Shown here piece after piece: positions 27,001 through 42,000 of a stretch of 64,000 nt of DNA. How positions within the stretch are numbered: the first letter of the stretch is position 1; the number at the start of each line of letters is the position of its first letter. The position numbers and the translations under genes are program-made. This stretch comes from Trachythela sp. YZ-2020 (lineage: Eukaryota > Cnidaria > Anthozoa > Malacalcyonacea > Clavulariidae), in assembly GCA_016169945.1 (NCBI GenBank), contig JADLSH010000395.1:3584501-3648500 (forward strand). The letters run 5' to 3'. A model generated the notes under the pieces. The model searched no databases, was not told the origin of the DNA, and saw nothing but the letters and a program-made list of their open reading frames with translations.

Positions 27001-30000
27001 AATCCGTGCATGGCATATGGGGAATATAGTTTTAGTCTTATTTACCTTTTTAACCATATTTAAGTGTCCTGCTGATCTGGTGACGGTGAATGGCTTATCC
27101 TGTAATAATGATCAGGTGAGATGACGGCCTTCTGAGCATGTTTATTGCGTTTTAAGGTGGGTTTCAGCGCAGGCGACAGAACAACGGGAGCTAGAGGGGC
27201 TAGAGGTATTAGCCTCCAGATTAGAGGTGGTGTGCTAAGCCCCCCTAAAAAGATTAGAGTTTGAGAACTTAATATATAGGTGTCAGATTCTTCACTCTTA
27301 TAAATGCCAAATGAATAAAATGACCCGGTTTCTGCATGTCAAATCCTCCCAAGAACGCAGGAAATGCCATTTCAGGGAAACTAGATTTCAATGTTTTCGG
27401 GGGAGCATTCCCCCGGACCCCCTAGAGTTGGTCTAGCTCCCCCAACCAAACCAATGGGCATTACGGTGCTGCAAATGGTTGTCAACTTCAGAATTATTAC
27501 AGAATTATGGAGCAAGCAAGTTTGAGTTTTCTATAGGCTATAATTTTTCTTTAGGGTTATTGTCATGGAGGAGAATGCAGAACACGTGATGAACAATGTA
27601 ATGAATTATGGATTGGTGGTATGTATTTGGTTTAATTTTTAAAATTTCCTTTTTAAACTTGATAAAGTTTTGAGCTTTTTGAATATCCGCGAATTCTCTT
27701 AGGCTGCGATCTCGTATCATTCCGTTTCGAACACATGTTTGCTCGTGAAGTAAATGCAATTCCCGAACAATTTTTTTGGGGCTTCTATTTAGATTTTATC
27801 TATTTACTTAGATCAGAGTAATGAGCGAAAACATGTCTGATATTATGCCGGGTTGGTGTGAACTGAAAATGTATTTTTTGTACTTGTAAAGGTGCTTCTA
27901 AGGCAGATGATCTTTGTTACGAGAGGCTCAACCCACGTGGTGATAGGCATGGTTACTGCAAAAGACGTTCCGATGCTACATATGTGGCTTGTACATCAGA
28001 GTAAGTAGGATTGGAGGTTAGCCTAGAATTCACCATCCATTCTTCGCTATTCTAAAACATCATTTCAATATTCTAATTGATATTATCTCAAACGTGGGCG
28101 TCCAGTGCGTCTACTATTCCTCAATATAAAGATGGCGTACAGTTTGTGTTGAATATATACCCAACAACAGATTACGACTTTTATAAGTACGGCTGAATAT
28201 AATTTTAGTAATTGAGTTTCAAACGGTGGCAAACACCAACATACATTACTCTCCGAACAAAAAGGGAGCAAAATGTCAAATACGAATCCAGGAAAGCAGG
28301 GGACATACCTGGGGCCAGTGCCCAGTTGTACGAATACCGGCTTTTTCAAGCTTTCTAAAATTGTTAATTGATTTGTATAATCCAGATTAAACCTTAGTAT
28401 TTATGAAGTTTCTTTTTATTAATTGTGAAGTCCATTCCGTAGTTTTATAGCTTTTGAAGCATTTTCACAACGTTGAAAAAATCACTATCTGGTCCCTGTA
28501 AATTCTATTTATGTGAAGGTAGCCAATCTTCGAATGGAGCTAGGCTATGCCGGCGCAGCCGTGAGGCTGGGATCAAGTACGATGACCGAAACTAGTGGTC
28601 TGTGGACGAGAATGGGTCCTGAAACGAAACTCCAAGTCTGCAGCTCGGGAGACAGATTCCCCTCCCCGATAATTTCTGTTTGGAAAATTTGGCTAGTTTA
28701 AATTGCTAGCTCAAATGCCTCTACAGCTTTTCTGGATTTGGCTTGTAATTCCAGTATTCTTAATAATTCAACTAAATTATGAAGTTACATTGTTCGTTCA
28801 CGGCAACCTGGTTTAATATCAAACATGTTTTTGCTCGTTAATCTGGTTTAAGTTAATCATAGTGAATGCAAACCCCGATGCGAAACGCATTCACGAGCTT
28901 TCCATTCAATTAATTAAACCGGAATATAACGAGCGAAAACATGTCTCATATATAGACTTGTATCATATTTGGGCATATCTGCCGGAATTTGGCCTTCGTA
29001 CAACTGATCCAGGACAATAATTATGGTGCTCACGGAAACTCTATACTACTCTATTCTTTTACAGGAATATTCAATGTGGCAAATTAATGTGTACTCAGTC
29101 TGGTACCAGCACAATAACACCAAAGACCCTTGGCTATGGTTCTTTTTGGACTAGAGCTTTTTTAAATAATAGCGCAATCATTTGCCAGTAAGTTAACAAA
29201 TTTCCATGACATATATAATGAAGGAAAAACTAGTATTCGTCTTTAGCTAGTTAGGCGATGCCTGGTTATTGATGGGTTTCAATAAGTGTTATGGGGCAGA
29301 ATTAAGATGGTGGTCAACCTCAGAAATGTTGACTTAGAAGTCGATTAATAAAATATATCTAGACAGTAATTTGATTTCAGGTCTGTTCAGATCTACCAGC
29401 CTGCAGGCATGCCAGAATTGGGTACTGTCTTAGATGGGACAAAATGTGGAAACGAAACGGTAAGTATGGCTTCAAACAAGTATTGTCTTCTGTAAAATTT
29501 GTAAAAGAGACCCTGTAAATTACGGTACAACATCAAATATTCTTTGTTCAAATGTGCTTGTATAGAACTTTGCGCTACTATATCTTTATGCCAATATGTA
29601 GCAATTAAAATCGTTGGCCTTTTTGTTTAGGTTTGTGAAAACAATGAGTGTGTGTCACTTTCAGTTGCTTATGCTGCACAACCCAGATGTGAAAATGACT
29701 GCAATGGGAATGGGGTAATTTACTTCATTTCAATATGTCCAGAATAATCTGTTTGAAAAGACGACCTTAAATCCAAAATGGTACAGGTAAACCTTTCCAT
29801 TCAACCTTCTTACAACATTTCGCTCTCAATTTGAACAGGTCTGTAATGAGAATGGGAACTGTCATTGTAACCCTGGATGGAAGTGTCCTAATTGTTCTGA
29901 AGTGTACGATGGTCAAGGTGGAAGCAGTGATAGTGGTCTCGATTGTGAGCCTGTTACAACCGCATGTCAATGCGTAGACGGCCCTTGCTGTAGGAATTGT

Positions 30001-33000
30001 CAGGTAGAAAATAAGGATACAGTAACTAGATGAAATTTTATTTAATATGCCTAAAACACTATACTTCATTAAAACTGTTTCCAATCGTACCCAAAACCGA
30101 AGGGGAAAATAATAGGAATAGATGAGATCCCTAGAATAAGAAGAAACTGGCATAACACCAGAATGATGTAATCTTCAGGCCTTGTCACTTTCCTTTGCTT
30201 TAAAAGTTAATTATTATCTGGATTACTAGGAATAGAATAAATATCCCGAAACGTAGAAATACAGTGTAGGTAGTATTCAATAATAGGCTGGCATTTGGGT
30301 CTGAATTACTGAAAATATTTCATCTTTTTCATTCATAATGAATAGGACTTGCTTGCAATCAATCTCCACTAGCTCCCACCAACCTACACACCTATAATGA
30401 TATCCAGAGTCTTAACCTCCACTTCCAATCAACAGGGACGTAAACCTAATAAAACACTTCTGCTGGTTTATTAAACAATACCTAAAACTAGAATAAAACA
30501 CTACATTCCGACTATGGTAATACAAAATATTTTTGACGTAGCCTTAGCTAGGACAGGGCCTGTGCAAAGAATGATACCTTTTTTTCAATGTAGTTTGTTG
30601 CAAGAGGAACAGTTTGCCGTGATGCTGTAAACTCGTGCGATGTTCCAGAGTTTTGCAATGGGACTAGTGAAGTGGTGAGTGTTAAGCGTATTACGTACTA
30701 TACTGATATATATTGGAAATTTCACTTTATTAAGTTTGGTACACTACCAGTGCCGGCGCAAGATATTGATATCCCCAGTTGCCTTGGCTACCTGCAGCAA
30801 AATGACTTAAAGGAAAACTGATAACTTCGGTCAAAATGTTCTGGTCCAATAAAGCGTCAGAGATGTCGGAGATTGCCAATAAATTGTTAATGATTAACAT
30901 TCATTAACTAGTATGCATGCGTATAATAGCTAGAAATGTCAATCAATTGCATGCGGTCGAACGGTTTAGAGAGAAGTTTTTGTTGTTGTGCGGAGAGCGA
31001 GCTTTATATCGTAAATAAAAGTTTATAATCAAGTGTGAGTGTTGTGAACGTTTTGGGAGGCTATTCACGACACAGTGGCACCTCACGTACGGGATAAATC
31101 GTGATATAGCTCGAACAAGAGCAAAAACCCGTGTTTGTGTGATTTGTGAAATAATATGTTATATATAAATCTCGAATATAATATGGATAAACTACTAAAT
31201 GATCTCGCGAGTAAAGTCAAAGCCCTGAGATTCAGGAAGGAAAAACCGAAGAAGTGATGACTAAACAAGACCGTCAAGCCTCTGAACGCCAGCGAGAATC
31301 TATCGTGAATGTCGCCACAGCGATAAACAGTCTTAAAGAGACAATAGAAAAGAAGAAATTCTTAAAGGGCGAGAGCGAAGAAGACGTCGCAGAATGGGCC
31401 AAAGAATACGAAGACGAACTGGCTATAGCTGACAAAAATGTACAAACATTTGCTCAACAAATTAAAGAAATCGATCGCCGAGAGCAAGATGAAAAGGCAG
31501 CACAAGAGCACAAGAAAAACCTTGCGTTTAAACGAGAATTACTCGAGCAAAAGGCTGAATTTGAGAAAGAACGCGAGAAAGAAAAAGCAAGCGAAGCAGA
31601 AATTAGCGAACAATGTAAACAAACTTCTGCCGCCAAATTACCGAAGTTACCAATAACGAAATTCAACGGTAAGTTCGAATCATGGCTACCGTTTTGGGGA
31701 AAATTTACATCAGAGAATGACTCAATGTGTCTCAATGAAAATACCAACCTTAACAAAGTTTTCCTACTTAAAGGAATTACTTGACGAATCTGTGCGTTCT
31801 GATATTGATGGCCTATACCGTTCACCGATGAGGGGTACTCGAAAGCCAAATATATTCTCGAAGCCGAATACGGACAGTCAGCCGAAGTTGTGAATGCATA
31901 TATAGTAAATATCAACAATCTACCGGTAATTTCAGGAACAGATCCTGCTAAAATACACGATTTCTATAAGCAACTAAGATATAATGTTCAAAGCCTTGAA
32001 ACTCTCGGAAAACTAGATGATGTGCGAGGAAATGTGCGAGCAACTTTGGACAAATTAAAGGGAATAAAATCGGATCTAGTTCGCAGTAACGAAGGATGGC
32101 AAGAATGGAGCTTTCATGATCTTCTTAAAGAGCTGAAAAAGCACTTCGATTCATAATCATACTTCGATTTGTGAACAATCAGAACAACTGTTAGTGGCCG
32201 GCAGCAACACGAACACGCGAGTTACACACCCGGTTGTGATAGTCGAAGTCGAAGGTGTTAAGTGTAGAGCCCTACTCGACACAGGGGCTGGCAGTTCCTA
32301 TGCCTCTTCCGCACTTTTGGATTGCATTTCAACGCGGAAGTGTATGAAAGAAATACGGAAAATTGATATGATGCTCGGAGTGACAACACGAGAAGTCGAA
32401 TTATCAACCATTGAGATCATGGGAACATCGGGTAAATTTTCTATGTCAGTCGAAGTCACCAAGGTGAACAAAGGAGAACTTGTATTCATAGACAATCCGA
32501 GATATCAGCACATTATTGAGCAGAACCCACACTTGAAAGGTGTCATCATGGAGGACATTGATCAGAAAGAGCGTCTTCCGGTACACATCATTCTAGGAGC
32601 AAGTGACTATGCGAAGTTGAAAACCGATCAGCCACCCAGAGTTGGTCAACCGGGACAACCAGTCGCCGAGTTAACACGGTTCGGATGGACCATCATGTCG
32701 CCCGGCAAAGAATCCTGCAACATAACAAATATGCTTTTGACCCAGACATCTCAGGCTGATTACGAAGAACTGTGTCGCCTAGATGTCTTGGGTTTAAAGG
32801 ATACATCCCCCAACGACCAGAGCAGCGTATTTGATGAGTTCAAGGAACAACTCACCCGAGGACCAGGTGGCTGGTACGAGACCGGTCTACCGTGGCGCAA
32901 CAACCACCCTCAGTTACCCAACAACGAAGCTAGCAGTTTGAGACGAGCAAGCTTAACGAACAGACTCGAGCGTCAGGGTTTGACAACCAAATACGGAGAT

Positions 33001-36000
33001 ATCATTGAGGGACAAAAAGCGGAGGGGATAATCGAGAAAGCTGAACAGCCGAGCGTGGGAAGAGAATTCTACATCCCCCACAAAGCAGTTATTCGACCTG
33101 ATGCAGAATCTACAAAACTCCGAGTCGTCTATGACGCTTCTGCAAAAGCACATAACGGTGTTCCATCACTGAATGAATGTCTACATCCGGGACCTAACTT
33201 GCAAAATAAATTGTGGGACGTATTAGTAAGAGGACGCTTCCATCCAGTGGCTGCGGCGGGTGATTTGCAAAAGTATTCGAGAAAACGACCGAGATGCGCT
33301 TCGCTTTCACTGGCGTAAAGATCAGCAATCAAAACTAGAGACCTTGCGATTTACCAGGGCTCTTTTCGGGCTTGTGTCATCTCCCTTTTTGCGCGCTTGG
33401 GGGAGTCATTGATGCACACCTGAGCAACTGGGAAGAAAGAGAGCCAGAAGTAATAGCAAAGCTTCGTGAAGAGTTGTACGTCGACGATTTGATATCGGGG
33501 TCAACATCAGTATCGAAGGCGAAAGAGATTAAAGAGAAAGCGACAAGTATTTTCGAGCATGCCTGTTTCAAGCTACACAAATGGCACTCGAACGAGCGTG
33601 AATTAGAAACAGCCCAGCTTGAAAACGGAGATCTTACCAATGCAAAACAGCAATTAGGGACCCCAGAAGGGGGAGACTGTAGTTTACTCGGTCTTACATG
33701 GAATAAAGAACGAGATAGAGTGGGTGTTACAATGCCTGCTGATAAGACGGTGTTTACCAAACGGGGCATTTTGGCAAAGCTCGCCAAGGTATATGACCCC
33801 TTGGGCTTCGTATCTCCTTTAACACTCACAGGTAAACTTATCTACCGTGCGGCGTGCGACACTAAGAATGCCTGGGACGCACCACTTCCAGATGCCCTCG
33901 CAAGGTTGTGGAACAAGTGGGACTTTATCAAGAACCAATCGAAGCCATCCAACTGCATGCATTTGGAGATGCAAGCGGCAACGGGGTTGCGGCGTGTGTT
34001 TATGCCGTTGTTGAGCAAGAGCCGGGGACCAACCAAGGCCTGGTCGCGGCGAGATCAAGACTACCAAAACGAGGGTTAACAATTCCGAGACTTGAACTAG
34101 TAGCGGCGCACAGTAGGGGAGGCCAAGTAGACAATGCAAAGTTGTGGTGGTATGGTCCTGAATGGCTCTCTAACATAGAACTCTGGTCAGAAAACATAGT
34201 GACAGAGCCAACAACTGAGAGCAACGCCGAAGCCAAAGTAGTAAAACAAGTATTCGCAGTGGCTGTTAACGAAGAAAATGATATCGACAACGTATTGCAG
34301 AAATTTCCTTTACAGAAAGCTGTAAGAGTGTGTGCTTGGATCCGAAGATTTGCACACAACTCGCTCGGTAGCCGAGGAACAGAACGCATCAAGGGACCAC
34401 TAACGACGGACGAAACTGAACGCTAGAGACATTTTTGGATCAAACAAGCTCAAGAAAACTGTGATCTCGAACAAGACCGTGTGGCGCTTAATTTACAACC
34501 TGGCAATGATGGCGTCCTGGAATGTCGTGGTCGGATACAAGGGGAGTATCCAATTTACCTTTCTGACCATCACCTGTTTACCCACAAAGTCGTTGAAGAA
34601 GCACACCTCATTACGCTACATGGTGGAGTCGGGCTAACAATGACCAAAGTTCGCAGTCGTTACTGGGTACCAAGACTAAGAAGACTGGTGAGAAAATTAC
34701 GCAAGCGTTGTCATGGGTGTAAGAGATTTAGAGCAACTGCTTATTCAACACCACCACCAGGGATCTTGCCAACAACACGAACTCAAGGAATAACCCCCTA
34801 CCAAGTAATTGGAGTGGACTATGCCAGTCCTCTGCAAGATCGAGTATCCAAGCAAAAGGAAGGGAAGGCGTATGTACTGCTCTATTCATGCAGTTTAACC
34901 AGAGGAATTTACATGGAACTTTTGCCTACGTTAGAAACGACAGATTTCCTTGGAAGCCTGAAACGCTTCATTGCACGAAGAGGGAGACCTGAGCGAATCT
35001 ACTCTGACAACGGGGGAACTTTTATCGGAGCCGCAAAGTGGATAAGAGCCATAGCGAAAGATGAAAGATTGCAAGATTACCTATCGATTTTTTCAGATAA
35101 GATGGCAGTTCAACCTAAGTCGCGCCCCATGGTGGGGCGGGCAATTTGAACGAATGATTGGGCTCGTGAAAGCAGCATTAACCAAGACCATTGGAAATGG
35201 TTTTCTTCAATGGAACGAGTTGGAGGAAGTGTTACTTGACGTCGAGGTGGCGTTAAATAACCGTCCGTTATCTTACGTGGAGGATGACTTGCAGTTCCCC
35301 GTGTTAACACCTAATTCGATGTTGTTTCTAAACAGTAATATCCTACCCGAATTGCAGCCACATAATATCGAGGACGGTGACCTTCGAAAACGAGCGAAAC
35401 ACTTGATGAAATGTAAAGAAGCGGTATGGAGACGGTGGACCCAAGAATATTTGAGAAGCCTTCGTGAAAGACACCGTTCGAAAGCAGAACATCGTGGAGC
35501 AGTGCCAGCGGTAGGAGATGTAGTGATTATTGCAACAGATGAGAAAAATCGTGGACGATGGCCGCTAGGAATTGTCGAAGTATTGATTGAGGGAAAAGAT
35601 GGTAAAATCAGGGGAGCCAAAGTACGCACAGAAAAGTCACAAATTGAACGTGCCGTGCAGCATCTTTACCCACTAGAGCTCTCGTGTGACAAGAAAGAAC
35701 CAGTTCCAGCAACCCTCAACCCAGAAGCAGATACATTTAGACCGAAACGGGATGCTGCAGTAGCGGCCCAATTGCGTGTCGAGGAGATAGCGGAGGATGA
35801 ACAATAGACTTATCTTCAAGTGAACATTTGAATACTGAACTGTGAACAGTCAGAACAATTTAGGATATATTGATGTTAACATTTTAGTTCTGTTGTGTCA
35901 TTGGTCAATCTCCAGTTGTATCGAAGGACAACATTTATCTCAGATTATAGATAAATGAGGGGAGAGTGTCGGAGATTGCCAATAAATTGTTAATGATTAA

Positions 36001-39000
36001 CATTCATTAACTAGTATGCATGCGTATAATAGCTAGAAATGTCAATCAATTTTGTTGTTGTGCGGAGAGCGAGCTTTATATCGTAAATAAAAGTTTATAA
36101 TCAAGTGTGAGTGTTGTGAACGTTTTGGGAGGCTATTCACGACAAGAGAATGGATAGAGTAGATATTACCCATTCATGTTTTTGCTACATGCACTGTGCT
36201 CAGTTGTTCTTGGCAGCTCGCCTGCTCTCCACATTCAATGCGACATAAAATGATAGACGTTGTAAAATTGTTGAAACATTTTGTTCTGCATTCCCGCCAC
36301 AAAAATCGCTGAAACTTCAGAAGAAATCAACAATCCTCTGTGTCCTTGTTTGGCTTCTTCAGTTCTCCGAAATTACTAGTATCTTTGCCTCTATAGGCTC
36401 TGACAAAATTACGGCATGCAAATACATCTCAAATTATTTTATATATAGAAAGTTTTACTAAAAAAGCTACTATTGTTTTATTAAAATTCATAGAAAAAAT
36501 AAAATGCTAACATACCCTAACACTTCGCCGTGGGACTTAATACAGCACAGTTGTACAATATTACATCCTCACAAAATTCGCCATGTTCTATTTTTTACCG
36601 TATGTCCGGACCTGGAACATTCCGACACACGCCCAACCGCATCTCAAGTTCTCCCGATATGATGACATCATTAACCCGTGCATGGCATATGAGGAATATA
36701 GTTTTAATCTTATTTAACTTTTTAACCATATTTAAGTGTCCTGCTGATCTGGTGACGGTGAATGGCTTATCCTGTAATAATGATCAGGTGAGATGATGGC
36801 CTTCTGAGCATGTTTATTGCGTTTTAAGGTGGGTTTCAGCGCAGGGGACAGAACAACGGGAGCTAGAGGGGCTAGAGGTGGGGTGCTAAGCCCTCCTAAA
36901 AAGATCAGAGTTTGAGAACTTAATATATAGGTGTCAGATTCTTCACTGTTATAAATGCCAAATGAATAAAATGACCCGGTGTCTGCATGTCAAATCCTCC
37001 CAAGAACGCAGGAAATGCCATTTCAGGGAAACTAGATTTCAATGTTTTCGGGGGAGCATTCCCCCGGACCCCCTAGAGTTGGTCTAGCTTCCCCAACCAA
37101 ACCAATATTCCGCCGCCTATGGGTTTCAATGGGCATTACGGTGCTGCAAATGGTTGTCAACTTCAGAATTATTACATTTACAGGAGCAAGCAAGTTTGAG
37201 TTTTCTATAGGCTTCTTTATATTTCTTCTTTAGGGTTATTGTCATGGAGGAGAATGCAGAACACGTGATGAACAATGTAATGAATTATGGATTGGTAGTA
37301 TGTATTTGCTTTAATTTTTAAAATTTCCTTTTTAAACTTGATATGGTTTTGAGCTTTTTGATTATCCGCGAATTCTCTTAGGCTACGACGGTGGCGTAAC
37401 GCTATATCAGGGGGCCCCAGTTCAAACATTTTGAAGGGCCCCTCCCCCTAGTACGAGTGCCGAAGGCACAACCTTGCGCCGAAGGCACGAGCATTCTAGG
37501 AGGGTCCGGAGTCATGCCCCCCCGGAAAATGTTTAAATCTAGAGTCTATGAAATGCCATTTCCTGGACTTTGGGGGAAGCCGATTTTACAGAATTCTGAC
37601 GGACAGAAAACGACATTTACTATATCAAGAAAGAATATATATTTTGTTGTTGCGTTCATGCATTTTTCGTTTCTCAGAGTCTCCCCTGTCAATTTGTTTT
37701 TGCTCTACAGTCTGAGCTTGGCTGCCTGGGGGCCCCCCTTTGGGCCATTTGGGTTGGGACCCCCCGGATTCGTCCGGTCTGAACCCATAGTAGTTACGCC
37801 ACTGGGCTACGATCTCGTATCATTCCGTTTCGGACACATGTTTGCTCGTGAAGTAAATGCAATTCCCGAACAAATTACATTCACGAACGTTTCGGCGAGG
37901 ACATCGTCCTCGTAGTATATAAGGAGCCACGTCGCGACTAGCTTAAGGTCGTCCCTGATGAAGACATAGACTAAACTTTCGAAACGTCGGTCGTGAATGT
38001 AATTTTTCGGGGCTTCTATTTAGATTTTATCTATTTACTTAGACCAGAGTAATGAGCGAAAACATGTCTGATATTATGTCGGGTTGGTGTGAACTGAAAA
38101 TGTATTTTTTGTACTTGTAAAGGTGCTTCTAAGGCAGATGATCTTTGTTACGAGAGGCTCAACCCACGTGGTGATAGGCATGGTTACTGCAAAAGACGTT
38201 CCGATGCTACATTTATGGCTTGTACATCAGAGTAAGTAGGGTTGGAGGTTAGCCCAGACTTCACCATCTATTCTTCGCTATTTTAAAATATTATTTCAAC
38301 TGACATTCTAATTGATATTATCTCAAACGTCCAGTGCGTGTACTATTTCTCAACACCAAAAAAAGGATAGTTTCTGTTGAATATATACCCAATAACAGAT
38401 TACGACTTTTATAAGTACGGCTGAATATGATTTTAGTAATTCAGTTTCAAACGGCGGTAAACACTACCTACATACATTACTCTCCGAACAAAAATGTATT
38501 CGTAGCAATTGAAAAGAAATGTCAAATACGGAATCCATGCCAGGAAAGCAGGAGACATACCTGGGGCCAGTGCACAGTTGTATGAATACCGGATAGCGCC
38601 ATTCAGAGAATAGTGATTTTTTCAAGCTGTCTAAAATTGTGAATTGATTGGTGTAATCCAGATTAAACCTTGTATTTGTGAAGTTTCTTTTTATTAATTG
38701 TGAAGTCCATTCCCCCATTTTATAGCTTTTGAAGCATTTTCACAACGTTGATAAAATCACTATCTGCCAATCTTCGAATGGTGCTATAGGCTATGACTGT
38801 GCAGCCGTGAGGCTGGGATTAGTACGCCGGCCGAAACTAGTGGTCTGGGGACGAGAATGAGTCCTGAAACGAAACTCCAAGTCTGCGGCTTGGGGGACAG
38901 ATTCCCCTCCCCGATAAATTATTTTTGGAAAATTTGGCTAGTTTACATCATAGCTAGCTCGAACAACTGCCTCTACAGCTTTTTTGGATTTGGCTTGTAA

Positions 39001-42000
39001 TTCCAATATATTCTTAATAATTCAACTAAATTATGAAGTTACATTGTTCGTTCGCGGCAACCTGGTTTAATATCAAACATGTTTTTGCTCGTTAATCCGG
39101 TTTAAGTTAATGAATGCAAACCCCGATCGAAACGCATTCACGAGCTTTCCATTCAATTAATTAAACCGGAATATAACGAGCGAAAACATGTCTCATATAT
39201 AGACTTGTATCCTATTTGGGCATATCTGCCGGAATTTGGCCTTCGTACAACTGGTCCAGGACAATATGGTGCTCACGGAAACTCTATACTACTCTATTCT
39301 TTTACAGGAATATTCAATGTGGCAAATTAATGTGTACTCAGTCTGGTATCAGCACAATAACACCAAAGATCCTTGGCTATGGTTCTTTTTGGACTAGAGC
39401 TTTTTTAAATAATAGAACAATCATTTGCCAGTAAGTTAACAAATTTCCATGACATGTATAATGAATGAAAAACTAATATGCGTCTCTAGCTAGTTAGGCG
39501 ATGCCTGGTTATTGATGGGTTTCAATAAGTGTTATGGGGCAGAATTTAGATGGTGGTCAACCTCAGAAATGTTGACCTAGAGGTCGATTAATAAAATATA
39601 TCTAGACAGTAATTTGATTTCTTAAGGTCTGTTCAGATCTACCAGCCTGCAGGCATGCCAGAATTGGGTACTGTCTTAGATGGGACAAAATGTGGAAACG
39701 AAACGGTAAGTATGGCTTCAAACAAGTGTAAGTGTATTGTCTTCTGTAAAATTTGTAAAAGAGATCCTGTAAATTGCGGTACAACATCAAATATTCTTTG
39801 TTCGAATGTGCTTGTATAGAACTTTGCGCTATATCTTTATAGCAATATGTTGCAATTAAAATCGTTGGCCTTTTTGTTTAGGTTTGTCAAAACAATGAGT
39901 GTGTGTCACTTTCAGTTGCTTATGCTGCACAACCCAGATGTGTAAATGACTGCAATGGGAATGGGGTAATTTACTTCATTTCAATATGTCCAGAATAATC
40001 TGTTTGTAAAGACGACCTTAAATCCAAATTGGTACAGGTAAATCTTTCCATTCAACCTTCTTACAACATTTCGCTCTCAATTTGAACAGGTCTGTAATGA
40101 GAATGGGAACTGTCATTGTAACCCTGGATGGAAGTGTCCTAATTGTTCTGAAGTGTACGATGGTCAAGGTGGAAGCAGTGATAGTGGTCTCGATTGTGAG
40201 CCTGTTACAACCGCATGTCAATGCGTAGACGGTCCTTGCTGTAGGAATTGTCAGGTAGAAAATAAGGATACAGTAACTAGATGAAGTTTTATTTAATATG
40301 CCTAAAACACTATACTTCATTAAAACTGTTTCCAATCGTACCCAAAACCGGAGGGGAAAATAATAGGAATAGATGAGATTCCTAGAATACGAAGAAACTG
40401 GCATAACACCAGAATGATGTAATATTCAGGCCTTGTCACTTCCCTTTGCTTTAAAAGTTAATTATTATCTGGATTACTAGGAATAGAATAAATATCCCGA
40501 AACGTAGAAATACAGTGTAGGTAGTATTCAATAATAGGCTGGCATGGTTTGGGTCTGAATTACTGAAAACATTTCATATTTTTCATTCATGATGAATAGG
40601 ACTTGCTTGCAATCAATCTCCACTAGCTCCCACCAACCTCCACACCTATAATTATATCCAGAGTCTTAATCTCCACTTTCAATCAACAGGGACGTAAACC
40701 TAATAAAACACTTCTGCTGGTTTATTAAACAATACATAATGATAAAACTAGAATAAAACACTACATTCCGACTATAGTAATACAAAATATTTGTGACGTA
40801 GCCTTAGCTAGGACAGGGCCTGTGCCAAGAATGATACCTTCTTTTCAATGTAGTTTGTCGCAAGAGGAACAGTTTGCCGTGATGCTGTAAACTCATGCGA
40901 TGTTCCAGAGTATTGCAGTGGGACAAGTGAAGTGGTAAGTGTTAAGTATGATACAATAGCTTGTTCTCCTTAGTAATGCAGGAATAGAAACTCTTGGGGT
41001 CGGAATGCCAGCTCTCTGAACACTGAACCATTGAGACGCCCGATTGAGACACTCAGAAACATTATATGTGTATGTTAGTTATGTTATTTACTTGTGGCAA
41101 AGTTAATAAAATTGAAAAATAAAAAATGTAGATATGCCCAACGCGAGATGTCCAATTATACGACAGGTTTTTGAAGCATGATTGCAGGAAGATGTAGGCT
41201 GACCAGCCAAGAATGATGTTATGTCTTGTTGTCTTCAGCAGTTTAGGAATTGTAACTTGTGGCGTCAAAATGGAGTCGAAGCACCTGTTCAAAAATTTCT
41301 GAATCGAACCCAAAGTCTCTGGTTTGACCTACCAGCGCTAAATGTATTTTCCTTTTGCCATATTTTAGTGTCCTGCTGATCTGGTGACGGTAAATGGCAT
41401 ATCTTGTAAAAATGATCAGGTGAGATACAGCTTACAAATTATATCTTCTGAGCCAGTTTATTTGGCTTTTGGACACCGAAAGCTGGATTTCAGTAAACGT
41501 TATGGGGCAGCAGATGATGGTCTATTTTACTCAAAATTGTTACATCTATAAGCAGGAAAGTTTGAGTTTTCTATAGGCTATGACTTTTTTAATATCTTCT
41601 TCTTTAGGGCTATTGTCTTGGAGGAGAATGTAGAACGCATGATGAACAATGTCGTGAATTATGGATTGGTGGTATTTATCTGTCTTTTTTTTAACTAGAT
41701 AAGGTTTGAGCTTTATCACCTTTATGAATATCCGCGAAAATACGCAAAGAAATGGCCATGTCGATGAGCATTTTGCATTGCATGACATCGTGGGGTCATG
41801 CAGTCAAGAATTTTCGCGCGCTTTTTGTTTTGCTTTACTTAATTTGAATTATTTATAGCAAACTATTGCTCAAATTGTAAGTTTACTGAAATGTTTTTAA
41901 TTATGCTTGAGTCATGTAATATTTTTCGGACCTTTAGCTTTTTCTTTACCTCAAATTTCTACAAATAATTAAAATCGAAAGACGAAACTTTGCTGACTAT

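Larger units (their letters stand above)
30864..36144 (+). mobile_element. BEL/Pao LTR retrotransposon inserted in the module B intron
   Basis: 5.3 kb element with two LTRs, a polypurine tract (GAGGGGAGAG) before the 3' LTR and 5-bp target duplications AGAGA. Coding order is gag, protease, RT, RNase H, integrase, all on + strand and broken by frameshifts. Module A has no element at the matching place, so insertion followed the A/B duplication. Confidence 0.92.

Noticed and set aside
26912..27124. 70-codon ORF MLFFYRMSGPGTL... (and its copy 36530-36796)
   Set aside because: Read-through from intron into the 51-base Cys-rich exon. The acceptor AAG at 27064/36736 and phase match show the true exon start.
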